Of a stretch of 64,000 nucleotides of DNA, positions 17,101-26,036 are shown piece by piece; position 1 is the first letter of the stretch, and each line of letters begins with the position of its first letter. The DNA is from Winogradskyella sp. (lineage in GTDB: Bacteria > Bacteroidota > Bacteroidia > Flavobacteriales > Flavobacteriaceae), in contig NZ_RHLG01000003.1 in assembly GCF_003712105.1 (NCBI RefSeq), forward strand, positions 186,001-250,000. Reading direction: 5' to 3'. Under the pieces are notes generated by a model. That model was not told the DNA's origin. It did no database searches and was given only the letters and a program-made list of their open reading frames with translations. Both the position numbers and the translations under genes were made by a program.

Positions 17101-17505
17101 GCAGTTGGCGATGGCAATTTTGAATATTCAATTGATGGTCTTAATTTTCAAAACAGTAATTATTTTCCTAATGTGCAAGGCGGAATTTACACAGTATTTG
17201 TTAGAGATAAATTTGGGTGCGGAAATGATTCTCAACAAGTTGTAGTTGTAGACTATCCAAAATTCTTTACTCCAAATAATGATGGAAATCATGATTATTG
17301 GCAAATTAAGGGTATTCAAAATTTACCTAATGCTATTACAAGTATTTTTGATAGGTATGGTAAATTACTTCTACAGATATCATCACATAGTCCAGGTTGG
17401 AATGGACAATATAATGGTAAACCTATGAACTCTGATGATTATTGGTTTGTAACAGACTTAGGTGATGGTCGGATTGTTTCAGGACATTTCGCTCTAAAGC
17501 GCTAA
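14155..17505 (+). CDS. Large secreted protein with type B type IX secretion signal
   Basis: A protein of up to 1116 residues exported by the type IX system. Two related N-terminal modules (about residues 55-240 and 245-430; both have the D-x-x-EFGI/DFGI-T/S-T-NEEFVI signature) are followed by a PKD-like domain (IWDFGDPASG, then GTYTITATV). Four copies of an ~85-residue repeat (FDLS/FDTS, then ExQVLGxQ, then VTYxDxxGN) come next, and a C-terminal CHU_C-type signal (FFTPNNDGNHDYW ... SGHFALKR) closes the protein. No ATG is available: TTG at 14155 or TTG at 14260 (giving MNLVSLCFLGLGFITHGQ, a good signal peptide) are the candidates. The role is probably cell-surface adhesion or gliding. Confidence 0.85.
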   Translation: MNFLQFSFILLYSFFIKTNSNKTQLPYQSIIKSLKLNLVSLCFLGLGFITHGQITLSNNVGNVPIDTGMFSCEEDETWMKVFDLSEFGIDTNEEFVITSGEIGLVESNPGATLQYRIYSIDNDFPNYPFSIYPPTLLGTRGIGTAPTINGTPQIVQTNFDEPIIVPAGVEKILVTVEKYASVSDPESALVIIAGTAQDNGVSYYYGCDESFGITPTTELPNPQPDANFFINVTGEVFNEFSTGATTRLSHNTCGDIVKTSIFSCSASFLYWSRAFTLADFGISTNEEFVINSGRVAINNTGWLPEINFSIYAIDENFPASFSEADLIGRSQYQRLNPSIGNHPQIIEVVFDTPIIVPPNVERILVEVHKGVVSGDALAFIGGTTIVNDVSWQRGCIINATPVNGFVTATDMGYPDANFYINVTGNVNHVSNNFGMSISNICSEFLKEFSIDNSTNISSVIWDFGDPASGLDNSSTDLSPFHDFSADGTYTITATVTALNGNVEILTETIDVVEPPNAYGIANITACEDSPNSGISSTFDLSHVEAQVLGGQTDKVVTYVDGSGNEYDVLPNPFTNTVNGIETITVTVAHDDNQCCVSETSFDLIVNPQPTIVSIDDLTNCDANSDGIATFDISHIPIEVINGQSNIIVTLFNSNNIEIPASDYTNFENIVANQDSIIAVATNTITNCSTQVDINLIVNANPIANPVQPLFGCDDNNDGISEYFDTSNIENQVLGSQSGLSVSYFDQNGNQLPSPLPNPYTNTTTFNESITIRVTNSINCFEETTLVLETVTQPSINQPNNLYACDIGDGFALFDTSTLEEQIIGNQSGLNIQYFDSNNNPLPSPLPADFQNTTPFSQTILVRVEDASNPICFSETSFDVVVNRLPEISLNEEYFICNLEPSINLDVATGFDRYEWVFEDGTLVSNTSDAELIDEGNYSLTVYENQNGIECDNTFQFRLIRSILPQIQVVNFGELGSNFIEIIAVGDGNFEYSIDGLNFQNSNYFPNVQGGIYTVFVRDKFGCGNDSQQVVVVDYPKFFTPNNDGNHDYWQIKGIQNLPNAITSIFDRYGKLLLQISSHSPGWNGQYNGKPMNSDDYWFVTDLGDGRIVSGHFALKR

Positions 17506-17621
17506 AAATTCAATGAAAATAAAGATAATGTAATAAGAAATCGCACAATAAATAATTTGCTTTTCATCCTATAGTAATCATTGTCTGACAAATAATATGT
17601 ACTAAAGTATTGTCATTTTTT

Positions 17622-17963
17622 ATGAATATTCTAAAACTACTAATTGCGATATGCAGTGTCCTTTTTCTTCTGGTTGGCTTTGATAAGTTTGTGCCATTAA
17701 TGGAACCTCAGTGTTCTTTAAAAGGGCAGATTTCTCCAATTCTTTGGCGATTACTTGGCGGCCTACAACTAGCAGCTGGTATCCTTATTTGGTCTTCAAA
17801 ACTAAGGAAGTATGTGGCAGGGTTCTTTATACCTGTTTTAATATTCTTTACAGCTTATCATCTCAAAGCGGATACTTACGACATTGGAGGTTCTATTTTT
17901 ATGGCTATATTGTTAGGGATAATACTTTGGAATCCAGAGTTTTTAAAAGTAAAAAAGACATAG
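17622..17963 (+). CDS. DoxX/MauE-like small membrane protein
   Basis: ATG at 17622 gives 113 residues with four membrane helices; the in-frame TTG at 17610 is less likely. The pattern (helix 1 with VGFDKF, helix 2 with LLGGLQLAAGILIW, helix 3 with FFIPVLIFFTAYHL, helix 4 with GGSIFMAILLGIILW) is the DoxX-like four-helix layout. These inner-membrane proteins may assist quinone- or thiol-linked redox reactions, but no function is assigned here. The DUF2200 gene follows after 28 bp. Confidence 0.75.
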   Translation: MNILKLLIAICSVLFLLVGFDKFVPLMEPQCSLKGQISPILWRLLGGLQLAAGILIWSSKLRKYVAGFFIPVLIFFTAYHLKADTYDIGGSIFMAILLGIILWNPEFLKVKKT

Positions 17964-17991
17964 ACTTGAATAATTAATTAAATCAATCATT

Positions 17992-18363
17992 ATGAAGGTA
18001 ACAGCCGAAAAAAATGAAAAAGTTGCAAATATGATATTTGCATCCATTTATCCTCTTTACTGGAATAGATTAGAGAAAAATGGCAGAACAAGAGAAGAGT
18101 TTCACCAAGTATTAGAATGGTTCACAGGTTATGATGAAGACAAATTGCAAGCACTAATAGATGAAAAGGTGACTTTTGGTACATTCTTTCAAAATGCCAA
18201 AATACATCCAAATGCACATATGATTAAAGGTGTGGTTTGTGGTTATCGTATCGAAGAAATAGAAGATGAATTTGAAGTATACAAACAATGTCGACAAATG
18301 GAAAAGCTAATTGACGAGTTGGCTAAAGGCCGCAAAATGGAGAAGATTCTACGTAAAGTATAA
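17992..18363 (+). CDS. DUF2200 family protein
   Basis: 123 residues, close to the full length of DUF2200 (COG4898). Recognisable segments are VANMIFASIYPLYWNRLEKNGR, the W-F-T-G-Y motif, and IHPNAHMIKGVVCGYRIEEIE. It is a small soluble protein of unknown function found across bacteria. It is preceded by AATCAATCATT and the ATG, and probably shares a transcript with the DoxX-like gene. Confidence 0.88.
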   Translation: MKVTAEKNEKVANMIFASIYPLYWNRLEKNGRTREEFHQVLEWFTGYDEDKLQALIDEKVTFGTFFQNAKIHPNAHMIKGVVCGYRIEEIEDEFEVYKQCRQMEKLIDELAKGRKMEKILRKV

Positions 18364-18435
18364 TAATTACTTCAGTTAATAATCCCCAGAATTAAACCTT
18401 TAATCATTAGCATAGTCTTAAGAAAAAAACTAACT

Positions 18436-19467
18436 ATGAAAACAAAGCTCCTAACCTACTTTTGTACTATTATCGTTATAACATCATGCAGCGATGACGA
18501 TGCAACACTCATACCTACAAATTCACAAGACCCATTAATAGAATTAGAATTCGTAAATCCACCAATTGATCTTCAAGGTGCACAAGCGCAATTTGCTTTT
18601 AATATTCCTTATGACCAATATGACGACACTGTATTTGACGTGTTCTTACCAACGAGCTCCACGCCTACCGGTTTGGTGATTTTTATCCATGGTGGCGGTT
18701 TTACTGGTGGCGATAAAGGATTCATATACAACGCTAATTTTGAAGATGACATTGTAGAATTATTAAACACAGGCATTGCAGTAGCAACCATTAATTACAG
18801 AGTAATTGTTCCTGGAGATACTGAAGGCGTTATAAAAAGTTTAAACGACTCCAAAAGAGCGTTACAATACATAAGATATATTCATAACGAACTAAATATT
18901 GATAAAGACAAAATAGTACTATTTGGTTCTTCTGCCGGTGCTTCTACAGCGTTATGGTTAGCCACTAATGATGATTTAAGGGATCTAAATAGTGCTGATC
19001 TAATATTGCATGAAAGCAGTCGTGTCAAGGGTATTGCCCTAAATGCTACCCAATCAAGTTTGGATATCGAAACAAGATGGCTTGGTGATGTCTTTGGAGA
19101 ATTTGGGACGTCATTAGATGATATTATTGAAGAATACGGAGAACAAACTGTTTATAACTTTTATGGTGTAAGTAGCCAAGAAGAATACGATACTCCAGAA
19201 ATTGAAACCTATCGCCAACAAGTAGATATGCTTTCATTATTATCTTCCGATGACCCTGAAATATGGGTAACAAACACTGGTGGTCATAATAATGAGCCTA
19301 TGACAACTGGCAGTTTTAATCATCACCCATTTCATGCACGAGAAATAAAGGAATTTGCAGACGCTGCCGGTGTAGCTAACGTAGCTAACTACGGAAATCC
19401 TGTATTGTTCAACAATACTGATGGTGAAGACTTTATAGCGTTTTTAATACGTAAAATCAACGAATAG
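18436..19467 (+). CDS. Alpha/beta-hydrolase (esterase/lipase family) lipoprotein
   Basis: A 343-residue exported protein (signal with lipobox ITSC near residue 18). The hormone-sensitive-lipase-type oxyanion motif IHGGGFTGGDKG is near residue 96, and the nucleophile elbow GSSAGAS is near residue 166. The acid and histidine are less certain; HHPFH near residue 302 is a candidate. Carboxylester hydrolases of this type act on short acyl or acetyl esters. It stands alone, with 72 bp before and 77 bp after. Confidence 0.85.
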   Translation: MKTKLLTYFCTIIVITSCSDDDATLIPTNSQDPLIELEFVNPPIDLQGAQAQFAFNIPYDQYDDTVFDVFLPTSSTPTGLVIFIHGGGFTGGDKGFIYNANFEDDIVELLNTGIAVATINYRVIVPGDTEGVIKSLNDSKRALQYIRYIHNELNIDKDKIVLFGSSAGASTALWLATNDDLRDLNSADLILHESSRVKGIALNATQSSLDIETRWLGDVFGEFGTSLDDIIEEYGEQTVYNFYGVSSQEEYDTPEIETYRQQVDMLSLLSSDDPEIWVTNTGGHNNEPMTTGSFNHHPFHAREIKEFADAAGVANVANYGNPVLFNNTDGEDFIAFLIRKINE

Positions 19468-19544
19468 CGCTAGTTTAAATTTCTTAACAGTGAATTAGCT
19501 GATAGTTTCAAGCGTTTTCATATTTTTATGATGATAACAAAATC

Positions 19545-20276
19545 ATGAAAAAGATTTCTGTTATGATCTTAATATCGCTAATGAAAAAGACAATTTTTAC
19601 ACTCATTTTTAGTTGTGTGTTCATCGGAAATGTTCAGGCACAGTTTGGTCGCCGTGAGCTAAAGAAAGACTTATCAAGAGAGTATTTTGTAAAACTTATT
19701 TACCACTCAATGAACGATAGCGTTGTGGCTGGTTATGGTTTCCCAGATCCAACGTCTAGTAAACATATTGTATTTACGAAAGAACGCCCCACAGAAGAGA
19801 CTACCAGAGATTGGAAACAGGTAAAGGTGAAATACGCAGAGTTGTATTACAATAAACTCATTATGCTAACGCGCGGTGTCACCCATAACGTTAAATATTC
19901 TACAGACAAAACCTTTTTGAAAGACACACTACGTGTATACTTTTTAAAAAATAAAGGTGGTGGCGTTGCTAACGGTTTACAAGCCCTACGCTATGAGAAT
20001 GACAATGTTCGCCTATTTGAAGATATTTTATGGGAAGGTTATTATCCGCAAAGCGAGCTTATATATATACAAAGCAAAGCGTCTGATCCACTTAATAGCG
20101 ATATCAGTTTACTAAATTATAATTCTCACAAGGGATTTAAACGCTCGGCAAAACGTGCATTTAAAGGTTGTCCTAAACTGCTTGAAAAGATTAATGAAGG
20201 CGCATATTTCCCGAAATATGGTAAACATTTACGAAACCTAGCAGATGATTATGAGTCGTTGTGTATAGAAAATTGA
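19545..20276 (+). CDS. Exported protein of unknown function
   Basis: Open from ATG 19545 (243 residues), but ATG 19584 gives a better signal peptide (MKKTIFTLIFSCVFIGNVQAQ) and a 230-residue product. The mature part has no motif I can place. It contains VKLIYHSMNDSVVAGYGFPDP and a basic C-terminal region with three cysteines (KGCPKLLEK and DDYESLCIEN). No operon partner is evident: 77 bp upstream, 31 bp downstream. Confidence 0.75.
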   Translation: MKKISVMILISLMKKTIFTLIFSCVFIGNVQAQFGRRELKKDLSREYFVKLIYHSMNDSVVAGYGFPDPTSSKHIVFTKERPTEETTRDWKQVKVKYAELYYNKLIMLTRGVTHNVKYSTDKTFLKDTLRVYFLKNKGGGVANGLQALRYENDNVRLFEDILWEGYYPQSELIYIQSKASDPLNSDISLLNYNSHKGFKRSAKRAFKGCPKLLEKINEGAYFPKYGKHLRNLADDYESLCIEN

Positions 20277-20307
20277 CACTTTTCTACATTATAAATAACC
20301 TCTAAAA

Positions 20308-20760
20308 ATGGAACTAACTAAAGACATACGAGAATATATAGATCGCAGTATACTCTGTTGGTTAGCCACGGCTTCCGAGAATGGTGTGCCTAATGTTTCT
20401 CCTAAAGAAATATTTAGTTATTACAAATCTGATAAAATTATAATTGCAAATATTGCATCTCCACAATCCTTACAGAATATAAATGTCAATAATAATATTT
20501 GTTTGAGTTTTATTGATATTCTGATACAAAAAGGGTTTCAGATTAAAGGAACGGCCAGAATTGTAAGAAACAATGATTCAGAATTCTCTTTGATGGAAAG
20601 CATTTTGACAAAGATAACACTAGGCAAATTTCCATTTACTTCTATTACTGAAATTACTATGGAAAGTGTAAAACCTATTGTTGCACCTAGGTATATACTT
20701 TACCCAGAAACAACCGAAGACGAACAAATCAAAAGTGCAAAAAAAGCTTATGGTTTCTGA
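20308..20760 (+). CDS. Pyridoxamine 5'-phosphate oxidase-family (flavin-binding split-barrel) protein
   Basis: 150 residues with the split-barrel start SILCWLATASENGVPNVSPKEIF, IIIANIASPQSLQNI and a following ICLSFIDILIQKGFQIKGTARIV strand pair. This is the usual small FMN- or F420-binding layout. The family includes flavin reductases and uncharacterised oxidoreductases; the substrate cannot be named. It is located 31 bp after the previous gene. Confidence 0.85.
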   Translation: MELTKDIREYIDRSILCWLATASENGVPNVSPKEIFSYYKSDKIIIANIASPQSLQNINVNNNICLSFIDILIQKGFQIKGTARIVRNNDSEFSLMESILTKITLGKFPFTSITEITMESVKPIVAPRYILYPETTEDEQIKSAKKAYGF

Positions 20761-20868
20761 TTAATAAACCTATCTTATCTGATTCTTACTTAGATGCAGG
20801 ATATATTATAATTACAGCAGATATAAAAAGTGCTTAATAAGATGTATATTTAAATACAAGAAACACTG

Positions 20869-21828
20869 ATGAAAGCATACTTCTTATTACTACTGACGCT
20901 TTTAAGCATCACATCTTTTTCCCAAAACGTAGTTGAGCATTACCAGCCGCTAAAAAAAGAGATGTTAAGAATAGGAACAGGCGCAAATGACTTTATGCCA
21001 TACATTCAAAGTGGTTATACTTTAATGCTTCCAGATCAAAAAGTAATTAAAGGTGTGCTCATTTTTCTTGAGGATTCTGGTTATGACAAAAAGAACAAAA
21101 GTGCAAAGCAGTTATATCCACAAGCTTCAGAAAAAGGATTTGCTGTATTGTCCGTTTCAACCGAAATTCCTTTTGACTTCTACTTTACTGAAGCATCGAT
21201 GAATTCAACTCACAAGTTGATTCAAGAAGCATTTAAAACATATAATTTACCGAATGATAATGTCTTTTTATTAGGTGCTAGTTTAGTTGGTCATAGAGCG
21301 TTACAATACATTAAACACTTTAAAGATGATGCATTTCAACTTAATATAAAAGGGATAGTTATATGTAATTTTACTCTTGATTTTACAAGAAAATGGCATC
21401 AACATCAACGCGATATAAAAATCAATCGTATTAACCTTTGGGAGCCAAAATTTATAAATTATATGTTAGAAACATATCTAAAAGGCACACCCAAAACTGC
21501 TCCTGAGAATTATCATAACTTTTCACCTTACAGTTATTTTGATGAAGAGAATAGAAACATAAAAATCTATAAAGATTACGCTGTAAGAGCTTATATAGAA
21601 CCTTCAATAAAATATAGACTCACTAAATATTATAGAACCTTATATGAAAATAACGCAACTGATATGGTTGGGTTTTTAGCAGAGCTGCAACTGGTAGGCA
21701 ATGAAAATACAGACCTAATTGTTTTGCGACCAGAAGACAATTCATCTCAAAACAAGAATGCGCAAGCCACATGGGATGCCATTAATAAGGATGAACTGAT
21801 GGATTGGATTAATCTACAGTCGCAATAA
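20869..21828 (+). CDS. Exported alpha/beta-hydrolase-fold protein
   Basis: 319 residues with a signal peptide (MKAYFLLLLTLLSITSFSQ). The central part looks like an alpha/beta hydrolase: strand KGVLIFLEDSG, then NVFLLGASLVGHRAL with a G-x-S-x-x-G elbow near residue 138. The normal G-x-S-x-G spacing is shifted, and no clear catalytic aspartate or histidine follows, so activity is doubtful. It could be a degenerate or specialised esterase. Confidence 0.7.
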   Translation: MKAYFLLLLTLLSITSFSQNVVEHYQPLKKEMLRIGTGANDFMPYIQSGYTLMLPDQKVIKGVLIFLEDSGYDKKNKSAKQLYPQASEKGFAVLSVSTEIPFDFYFTEASMNSTHKLIQEAFKTYNLPNDNVFLLGASLVGHRALQYIKHFKDDAFQLNIKGIVICNFTLDFTRKWHQHQRDIKINRINLWEPKFINYMLETYLKGTPKTAPENYHNFSPYSYFDEENRNIKIYKDYAVRAYIEPSIKYRLTKYYRTLYENNATDMVGFLAELQLVGNENTDLIVLRPEDNSSQNKNAQATWDAINKDELMDWINLQSQ

Positions 21829-21920
21829 GAATCCACCGAACGTATTCTAAATAAAAAGACTAACTTTATAACTATATCTCAGTTAATCTCTCACTTTATT
21901 TAATAATTCATTAATTAGAA

Positions 21921-22739
21921 ATGCATAAATATTATAAACTAAAATCCATTGGTATAATTGTCATAATCTCTGTTATCCTAACGGGATTTTCTTCTAATAT
22001 AAAATTATTAGACACAACTCCTAAAGTACCAGAAATGGTAGAAATAAGAGGTGGCACATTTACTATGGGTCAAAATGATGGCGAAGGTGATGAAAAACCA
22101 GAACATCTTGTTGAAATAAGTGATTTTTACATCGCTAAATACGAAATTACGGTAGCAGAGTATAAAGCGTTTTGTATAGCTACAAAAAGAGAAATGCCTA
22201 AAAAACCAGAATGGGGTTGGATTGATAATCATCCGATTATAAATACATCTTGGAATGATGCAACTGCATATATAAAATGGTTGAATAAAGAAATGAATGA
22301 AACCTACAGATTACCTACGGAAGCAGAATTTGAATATGTGATACGAAATGGTGGCGAAAAAGGCGTATTTCCTTGGGGAAATGGAAATCCAACTAACGAA
22401 AACTTAGCAGATGAAGCATTTAAATCAAAAACATCACGAACTAATATTTGGGAAGGTCATAATGATGGTTTTGCTTATACAGCACCTGTTGGCTCGTACG
22501 AGCCAAATAAACTAGGTGTTTATGACATCAATGGAAATATTTGGGAATGGTGTAGCGATTGGTATGACGCATATACAAGTAAAAAAAGCAGTAACCCAAA
22601 AGGTGCAAAAATTAGCAAAAATAAAGTAGGTCGTGGCGGAAGCTATAATGCCGATCCCTGGCATTCACGTTCTGCTAGTAGAGCTTTTGTTGAGCCTACA
22701 TTTAAGAGACCTGGATTCAGACTTGCAAAAGATAAATAA
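21921..22739 (+). CDS. SUMF1/FGE-fold protein lacking the catalytic cysteines
   Basis: 272 residues with an N-terminal hydrophobic signal/anchor, then the full formylglycine-generating-enzyme-type fold. In order it shows MVEIRGGTFTMGQNDGEGDEKP, YRLPTEAEFEYVIRNGG, FPWGN, GSYEPNKLGVYDINGNIWEW and GRGGSYNADPWHSRSASR, then GFRLAKDK. True FGEs carry two cysteines after the G-G-S of this last segment; here they are absent. It is therefore not a sulfatase-maturing enzyme and is more like the structural or binding members of the family (compare GldJ/GldK in this phylum, which are longer). It lies 19 bp upstream of a DUF1801 gene. Confidence 0.88.
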   Translation: MHKYYKLKSIGIIVIISVILTGFSSNIKLLDTTPKVPEMVEIRGGTFTMGQNDGEGDEKPEHLVEISDFYIAKYEITVAEYKAFCIATKREMPKKPEWGWIDNHPIINTSWNDATAYIKWLNKEMNETYRLPTEAEFEYVIRNGGEKGVFPWGNGNPTNENLADEAFKSKTSRTNIWEGHNDGFAYTAPVGSYEPNKLGVYDINGNIWEWCSDWYDAYTSKKSSNPKGAKISKNKVGRGGSYNADPWHSRSASRAFVEPTFKRPGFRLAKDK

Positions 22740-22758
22740 CCATTAGAGAACATATAAA

Positions 22759-23184
22759 ATGGCTGGATTAATTACCAAAGAAACCAATAGAAGTGTTTCT
22801 GCATTTATTGATAGCATCGATAACCAATCGAAAAGAAACGACAGCTATGCACTTCTTGAACTCATAAGTTCGGTTACTGGATACGAACCAAAAATCTGGG
22901 GTAATGAAAAAGTTCCTGATTTTTTAATTGGCTTTGGTAAATACAAATACAAGCGTAAGTCTGGTAAGGAAGAATTTGAATGGTTTAACATTGGTTTTGC
23001 CCCACGAACATCTAAATTGACGGTCTATTTAACCTTCGATATTAATCAAGAAGAAGAACTGCTCCAAAACCTTGGTAAATGCAAATGGGGAAAAGGATGT
23101 CTATATATCAATAAGCTAGCCGATGTTGATCTCAATGTTTTAAAACAACTTGTTGATAAGAGCAAAGACTCTAAATGGCATTAA
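22759..23184 (+). CDS. DUF1801 domain protein
   Basis: 141 residues matching the YdhG-like DUF1801 fold: VSAFIDSIDNQSKRNDSYALLELISSVTGYEPKIW at the N-terminus, then strand FLIGFGKYKYK, and GCLYINKLADVDLNVLKQLV near the end. It is cytoplasmic and of unknown function. Its ATG lies 19 bp after the FGE-like gene, so the two probably form an operon. Confidence 0.86.
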   Translation: MAGLITKETNRSVSAFIDSIDNQSKRNDSYALLELISSVTGYEPKIWGNEKVPDFLIGFGKYKYKRKSGKEEFEWFNIGFAPRTSKLTVYLTFDINQEEELLQNLGKCKWGKGCLYINKLADVDLNVLKQLVDKSKDSKWH

Positions 23185-23277
23185 CATTCGAGCATTTTTA
23201 CTAACTTTATTGAAACCGATATTATTTTAAATTGTACTTCAATTTAATTAATGAGCTAACTTCAATTATACTAAGAC

Positions 23278-24675
23278 ATGAAATCTTCATCCCTTACTCT
23301 CATTGTCATTGGCTTTGTACTATTTGGTTGTACCTCTAAAGAGACGATTACTAATCCTCCAGAATTGTTGCGTTTCGAAACAATCAATTATTATAAATTC
23401 CCAAAAGGTAATGACGCCAAGCCTTTTAAATACAGACTCACCTATTATTTTGATAATGGAATACCTCATCGTTGGATAGAGCTAGATTCACTTAAAAAAG
23501 TCACAACAGAATATATCTATGAGTATGATGAAAATTGGAAACATATTGGTGCTAAATATCGTGAAGATGGTGAAATGGATTATGATATTGAGAACGTAAG
23601 ATTTATTGACGATAGAACACAAGTGACAGAATGGTTAGATTCTCTGGGGCAAGTATATTATACAATGACAGATTTTTTAAACGAAGATGGAAAAACCATT
23701 AGAGCAGAGTTTAAAGGTGATAAAGTACATGGCTATGATTCTACGTTATATAACTTAAATGGAGATCCAAAACGAATATTTTTCACTAATACAAAGGGTA
23801 AAGTATTCAATGATAGACATTTTGAGTACGATTCCATTAATGATAGTAGCGATTGGGTTACCCGTCGTAAAATAATGCAAGATACTGTTAGAGAAGTTCA
23901 GAGTAGAGCCTTGTTTTACAATTCAAAATTTACTGCGGCTGACAGTATTTATTATCCAAACATATTATCTACAAAAGTATGGTCGGAGAATGTTTTTAGC
24001 TTTACAGAAGATGAAAAAATCGTATTCCAAACAAAAACAAAAGACTGGAATATTCAATATGGTTTTTTAAGCAAAACACGCAGCAATCTATTTTATAAAA
24101 CAGAAAAAATTAATCTCCTAGACAGTATATATAATGGAGCGATTTCGCCTTCCGGTGCTAAAATAATCTATTCAAAAAAGGAAAACGATATAGAGAATAT
24201 TTGGCTTACCGTAAAAACCGGTAACAATTGGTCAACACCTATTAATCTTTCTGAGAACTCTAATATAACTGGTGGTTATTTTTATTGGTTATCTGATAAC
24301 GAACTTTGCTTCTACGTAAATGATAATAATGGTGATATTGTGCAAGCACAACTCAATGAAAATGTGCTTAAAATTACAGATAGGTTTGACACATTAAATA
24401 CTTTGGATGCTACTGAATTCAGTCCATATATGGACAAAGAAATGAAGTTCATCATCTTTACAAGATATTTAGAAACTGATACTTCTCAGCAGGGATTCTT
24501 TATAAGTTATAATAACGGTAGTAAAACAAAACCGAAATGGTCTTTACCAGAAAAGATAGAAGCACTACCCTACGGATGGAATGCTTATTTAGTAAACAAC
24601 AACAGACAATTTTTATATACCAACGGTGAAGATATCAAGAGCATATCTGCTGAAGACCTTAATTTAAAATTATGA
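23278..24675 (+). CDS. Lipoprotein with TolB-like (PD40) beta-propeller repeats
   Basis: 465 residues, lipobox LFGC near residue 18. The first half has repeated antecedents of the kind seen in toxin/MORN-like antirepeat proteins (YEYDENWKHIGAKYREDGEMDYD, FLNEDGKTIRAEFKGDKVHGYD). The second half has PD40-type blades (GAISPSGAKIIYSKKENDIENIW, ATEFSPYMDKEMKFIIFTR). It is probably a surface or periplasmic protein with a propeller that binds a ligand or partner. Its last four bases overlap the next start (ATGA), indicating an operon. Confidence 0.8.
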   Translation: MKSSSLTLIVIGFVLFGCTSKETITNPPELLRFETINYYKFPKGNDAKPFKYRLTYYFDNGIPHRWIELDSLKKVTTEYIYEYDENWKHIGAKYREDGEMDYDIENVRFIDDRTQVTEWLDSLGQVYYTMTDFLNEDGKTIRAEFKGDKVHGYDSTLYNLNGDPKRIFFTNTKGKVFNDRHFEYDSINDSSDWVTRRKIMQDTVREVQSRALFYNSKFTAADSIYYPNILSTKVWSENVFSFTEDEKIVFQTKTKDWNIQYGFLSKTRSNLFYKTEKINLLDSIYNGAISPSGAKIIYSKKENDIENIWLTVKTGNNWSTPINLSENSNITGGYFYWLSDNELCFYVNDNNGDIVQAQLNENVLKITDRFDTLNTLDATEFSPYMDKEMKFIIFTRYLETDTSQQGFFISYNNGSKTKPKWSLPEKIEALPYGWNAYLVNNNRQFLYTNGEDIKSISAEDLNLKL

Positions 24676-26036
24676 CATATAAATCACTCTTATATATTAC
24701 ACTAGTACTACTGTTGCAAAACGCATTGCAGGCTCAAGATGATTCATCTAAGATTTTTGAATCCCTTAATGGCTGCTGGCAAGGCGCATTTATAAAAAAC
24801 AATAGCTACCAAAAGTTTGATATTCAGTTTTTAAAAAAAGACGATGAGATGCTATCACTTCAAATAATAGAAGAATGGCATCCGCAATTTGGTGAGTTTC
24901 TTCTACCGATTGAAATCGATTCTCTTGGCAATATTAAGTTTAATACTGGTCATGGTAAAGCGATTATGCGTCTAGACCAAAAGTCACTCGAGCTAACAGG
25001 TGCATTAGAAAATACAATCCCTTTAATATATGTACATCTAAAAAAGGTTCCTAATCCTCCTGCAAAAACTTATACAACCGAAGCTGTAACCATTAAAAAT
25101 GGTGAAATCGAATTATTTGGGCATTTGCATAAGCCCATGGCTGAGAGTAAAACTGCAATGATTCTTGTTGGAGGTCGCGGTTGCTATGCTGGTTCTACCA
25201 AATATGATTTATATGCTAAACTTTTAAGGTCATATGGCATATCGGTTCTGGTGTTTAATAAACGTGGTACTGGTAAATCTAATGGTGATTGTAACACTGC
25301 GACTATTACCGATCTAGCTAGTGATGTTATTGCTTGCAAAAAGTATCTTGAAAAACATAATAATAAGTTTGACAATATTGGAATTCTTGGCAGTAGTGCT
25401 GGCGGTTGGGTAATGAATAAAGCCCAAGAAGATGGCGCTGATTTTGATTTTATGATTGCTGTTGTTGGGCCATCAACATCTGTTAAAGATCAACAATTAC
25501 AGTCCATGAAATATGGATTAGACTTTTATAAACTTTCAGATGAAGCTAAAAAAAGTATAACTGAATATACGAGCTTAATGTTTGATGCTAAACCAACGGT
25601 TGATAATTACGATCGTTTTAAAATATTATTAGACAAAAGCAAAAATGAAGGTTGGAATGAGCTACTTGATGATACAGATGTACCTAGTAGTTATCAAGCT
25701 ATTGATAGTTTGTGGGTAAGACGACACAACTATGATCCAAAAAATGTATTACAAAACTTCAACAATCCATATTTAGCTATTTTCGGTGAAATAGATTGGA
25801 TTGTACCTTACAAAGAAAATGTAAAAACACTTAAAGACTATTTCTCTAATGGTAGACAAAATCTGTTAGAGGTTATGGTTGCATATGATGCAGAACATGG
25901 TACCGAAACTAAAGGTAAATATGTAACACTAGAAGGCAATACATCTTACTGGCGTTTCTTCAGGATTTCTCCTAGTGTTCAGATTACAATTATTGACTTT
26001 CTTACAAAACATAACTTAATTTCAAAAAATGAATAA
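24672..26036 (+). CDS. Exported alpha/beta hydrolase
   Basis: 454 residues with a signal peptide (LLYITLVLLLQNALQAQ). After an N-terminal ~130-residue beta domain (GCWQGAFIKNN, then LQIIEEWHPQFGEF), the hydrolase domain shows MILVGGRGCYAGSTKYDLYAKLL, VLVFNKRGTGKSNGDC and the nucleophile elbow GSSAGG near residue 240. The probable acid is in FGEIDWIVPY, and the histidine is in YDAEHGTE. This resembles the S9/CocE-like hydrolases that act on small esters or peptides. It overlaps its upstream neighbour by 4 bp and its downstream neighbour by 8 bp. Confidence 0.88.
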   Translation: MTYKSLLYITLVLLLQNALQAQDDSSKIFESLNGCWQGAFIKNNSYQKFDIQFLKKDDEMLSLQIIEEWHPQFGEFLLPIEIDSLGNIKFNTGHGKAIMRLDQKSLELTGALENTIPLIYVHLKKVPNPPAKTYTTEAVTIKNGEIELFGHLHKPMAESKTAMILVGGRGCYAGSTKYDLYAKLLRSYGISVLVFNKRGTGKSNGDCNTATITDLASDVIACKKYLEKHNNKFDNIGILGSSAGGWVMNKAQEDGADFDFMIAVVGPSTSVKDQQLQSMKYGLDFYKLSDEAKKSITEYTSLMFDAKPTVDNYDRFKILLDKSKNEGWNELLDDTDVPSSYQAIDSLWVRRHNYDPKNVLQNFNNPYLAIFGEIDWIVPYKENVKTLKDYFSNGRQNLLEVMVAYDAEHGTETKGKYVTLEGNTSYWRFFRISPSVQITIIDFLTKHNLISKNE

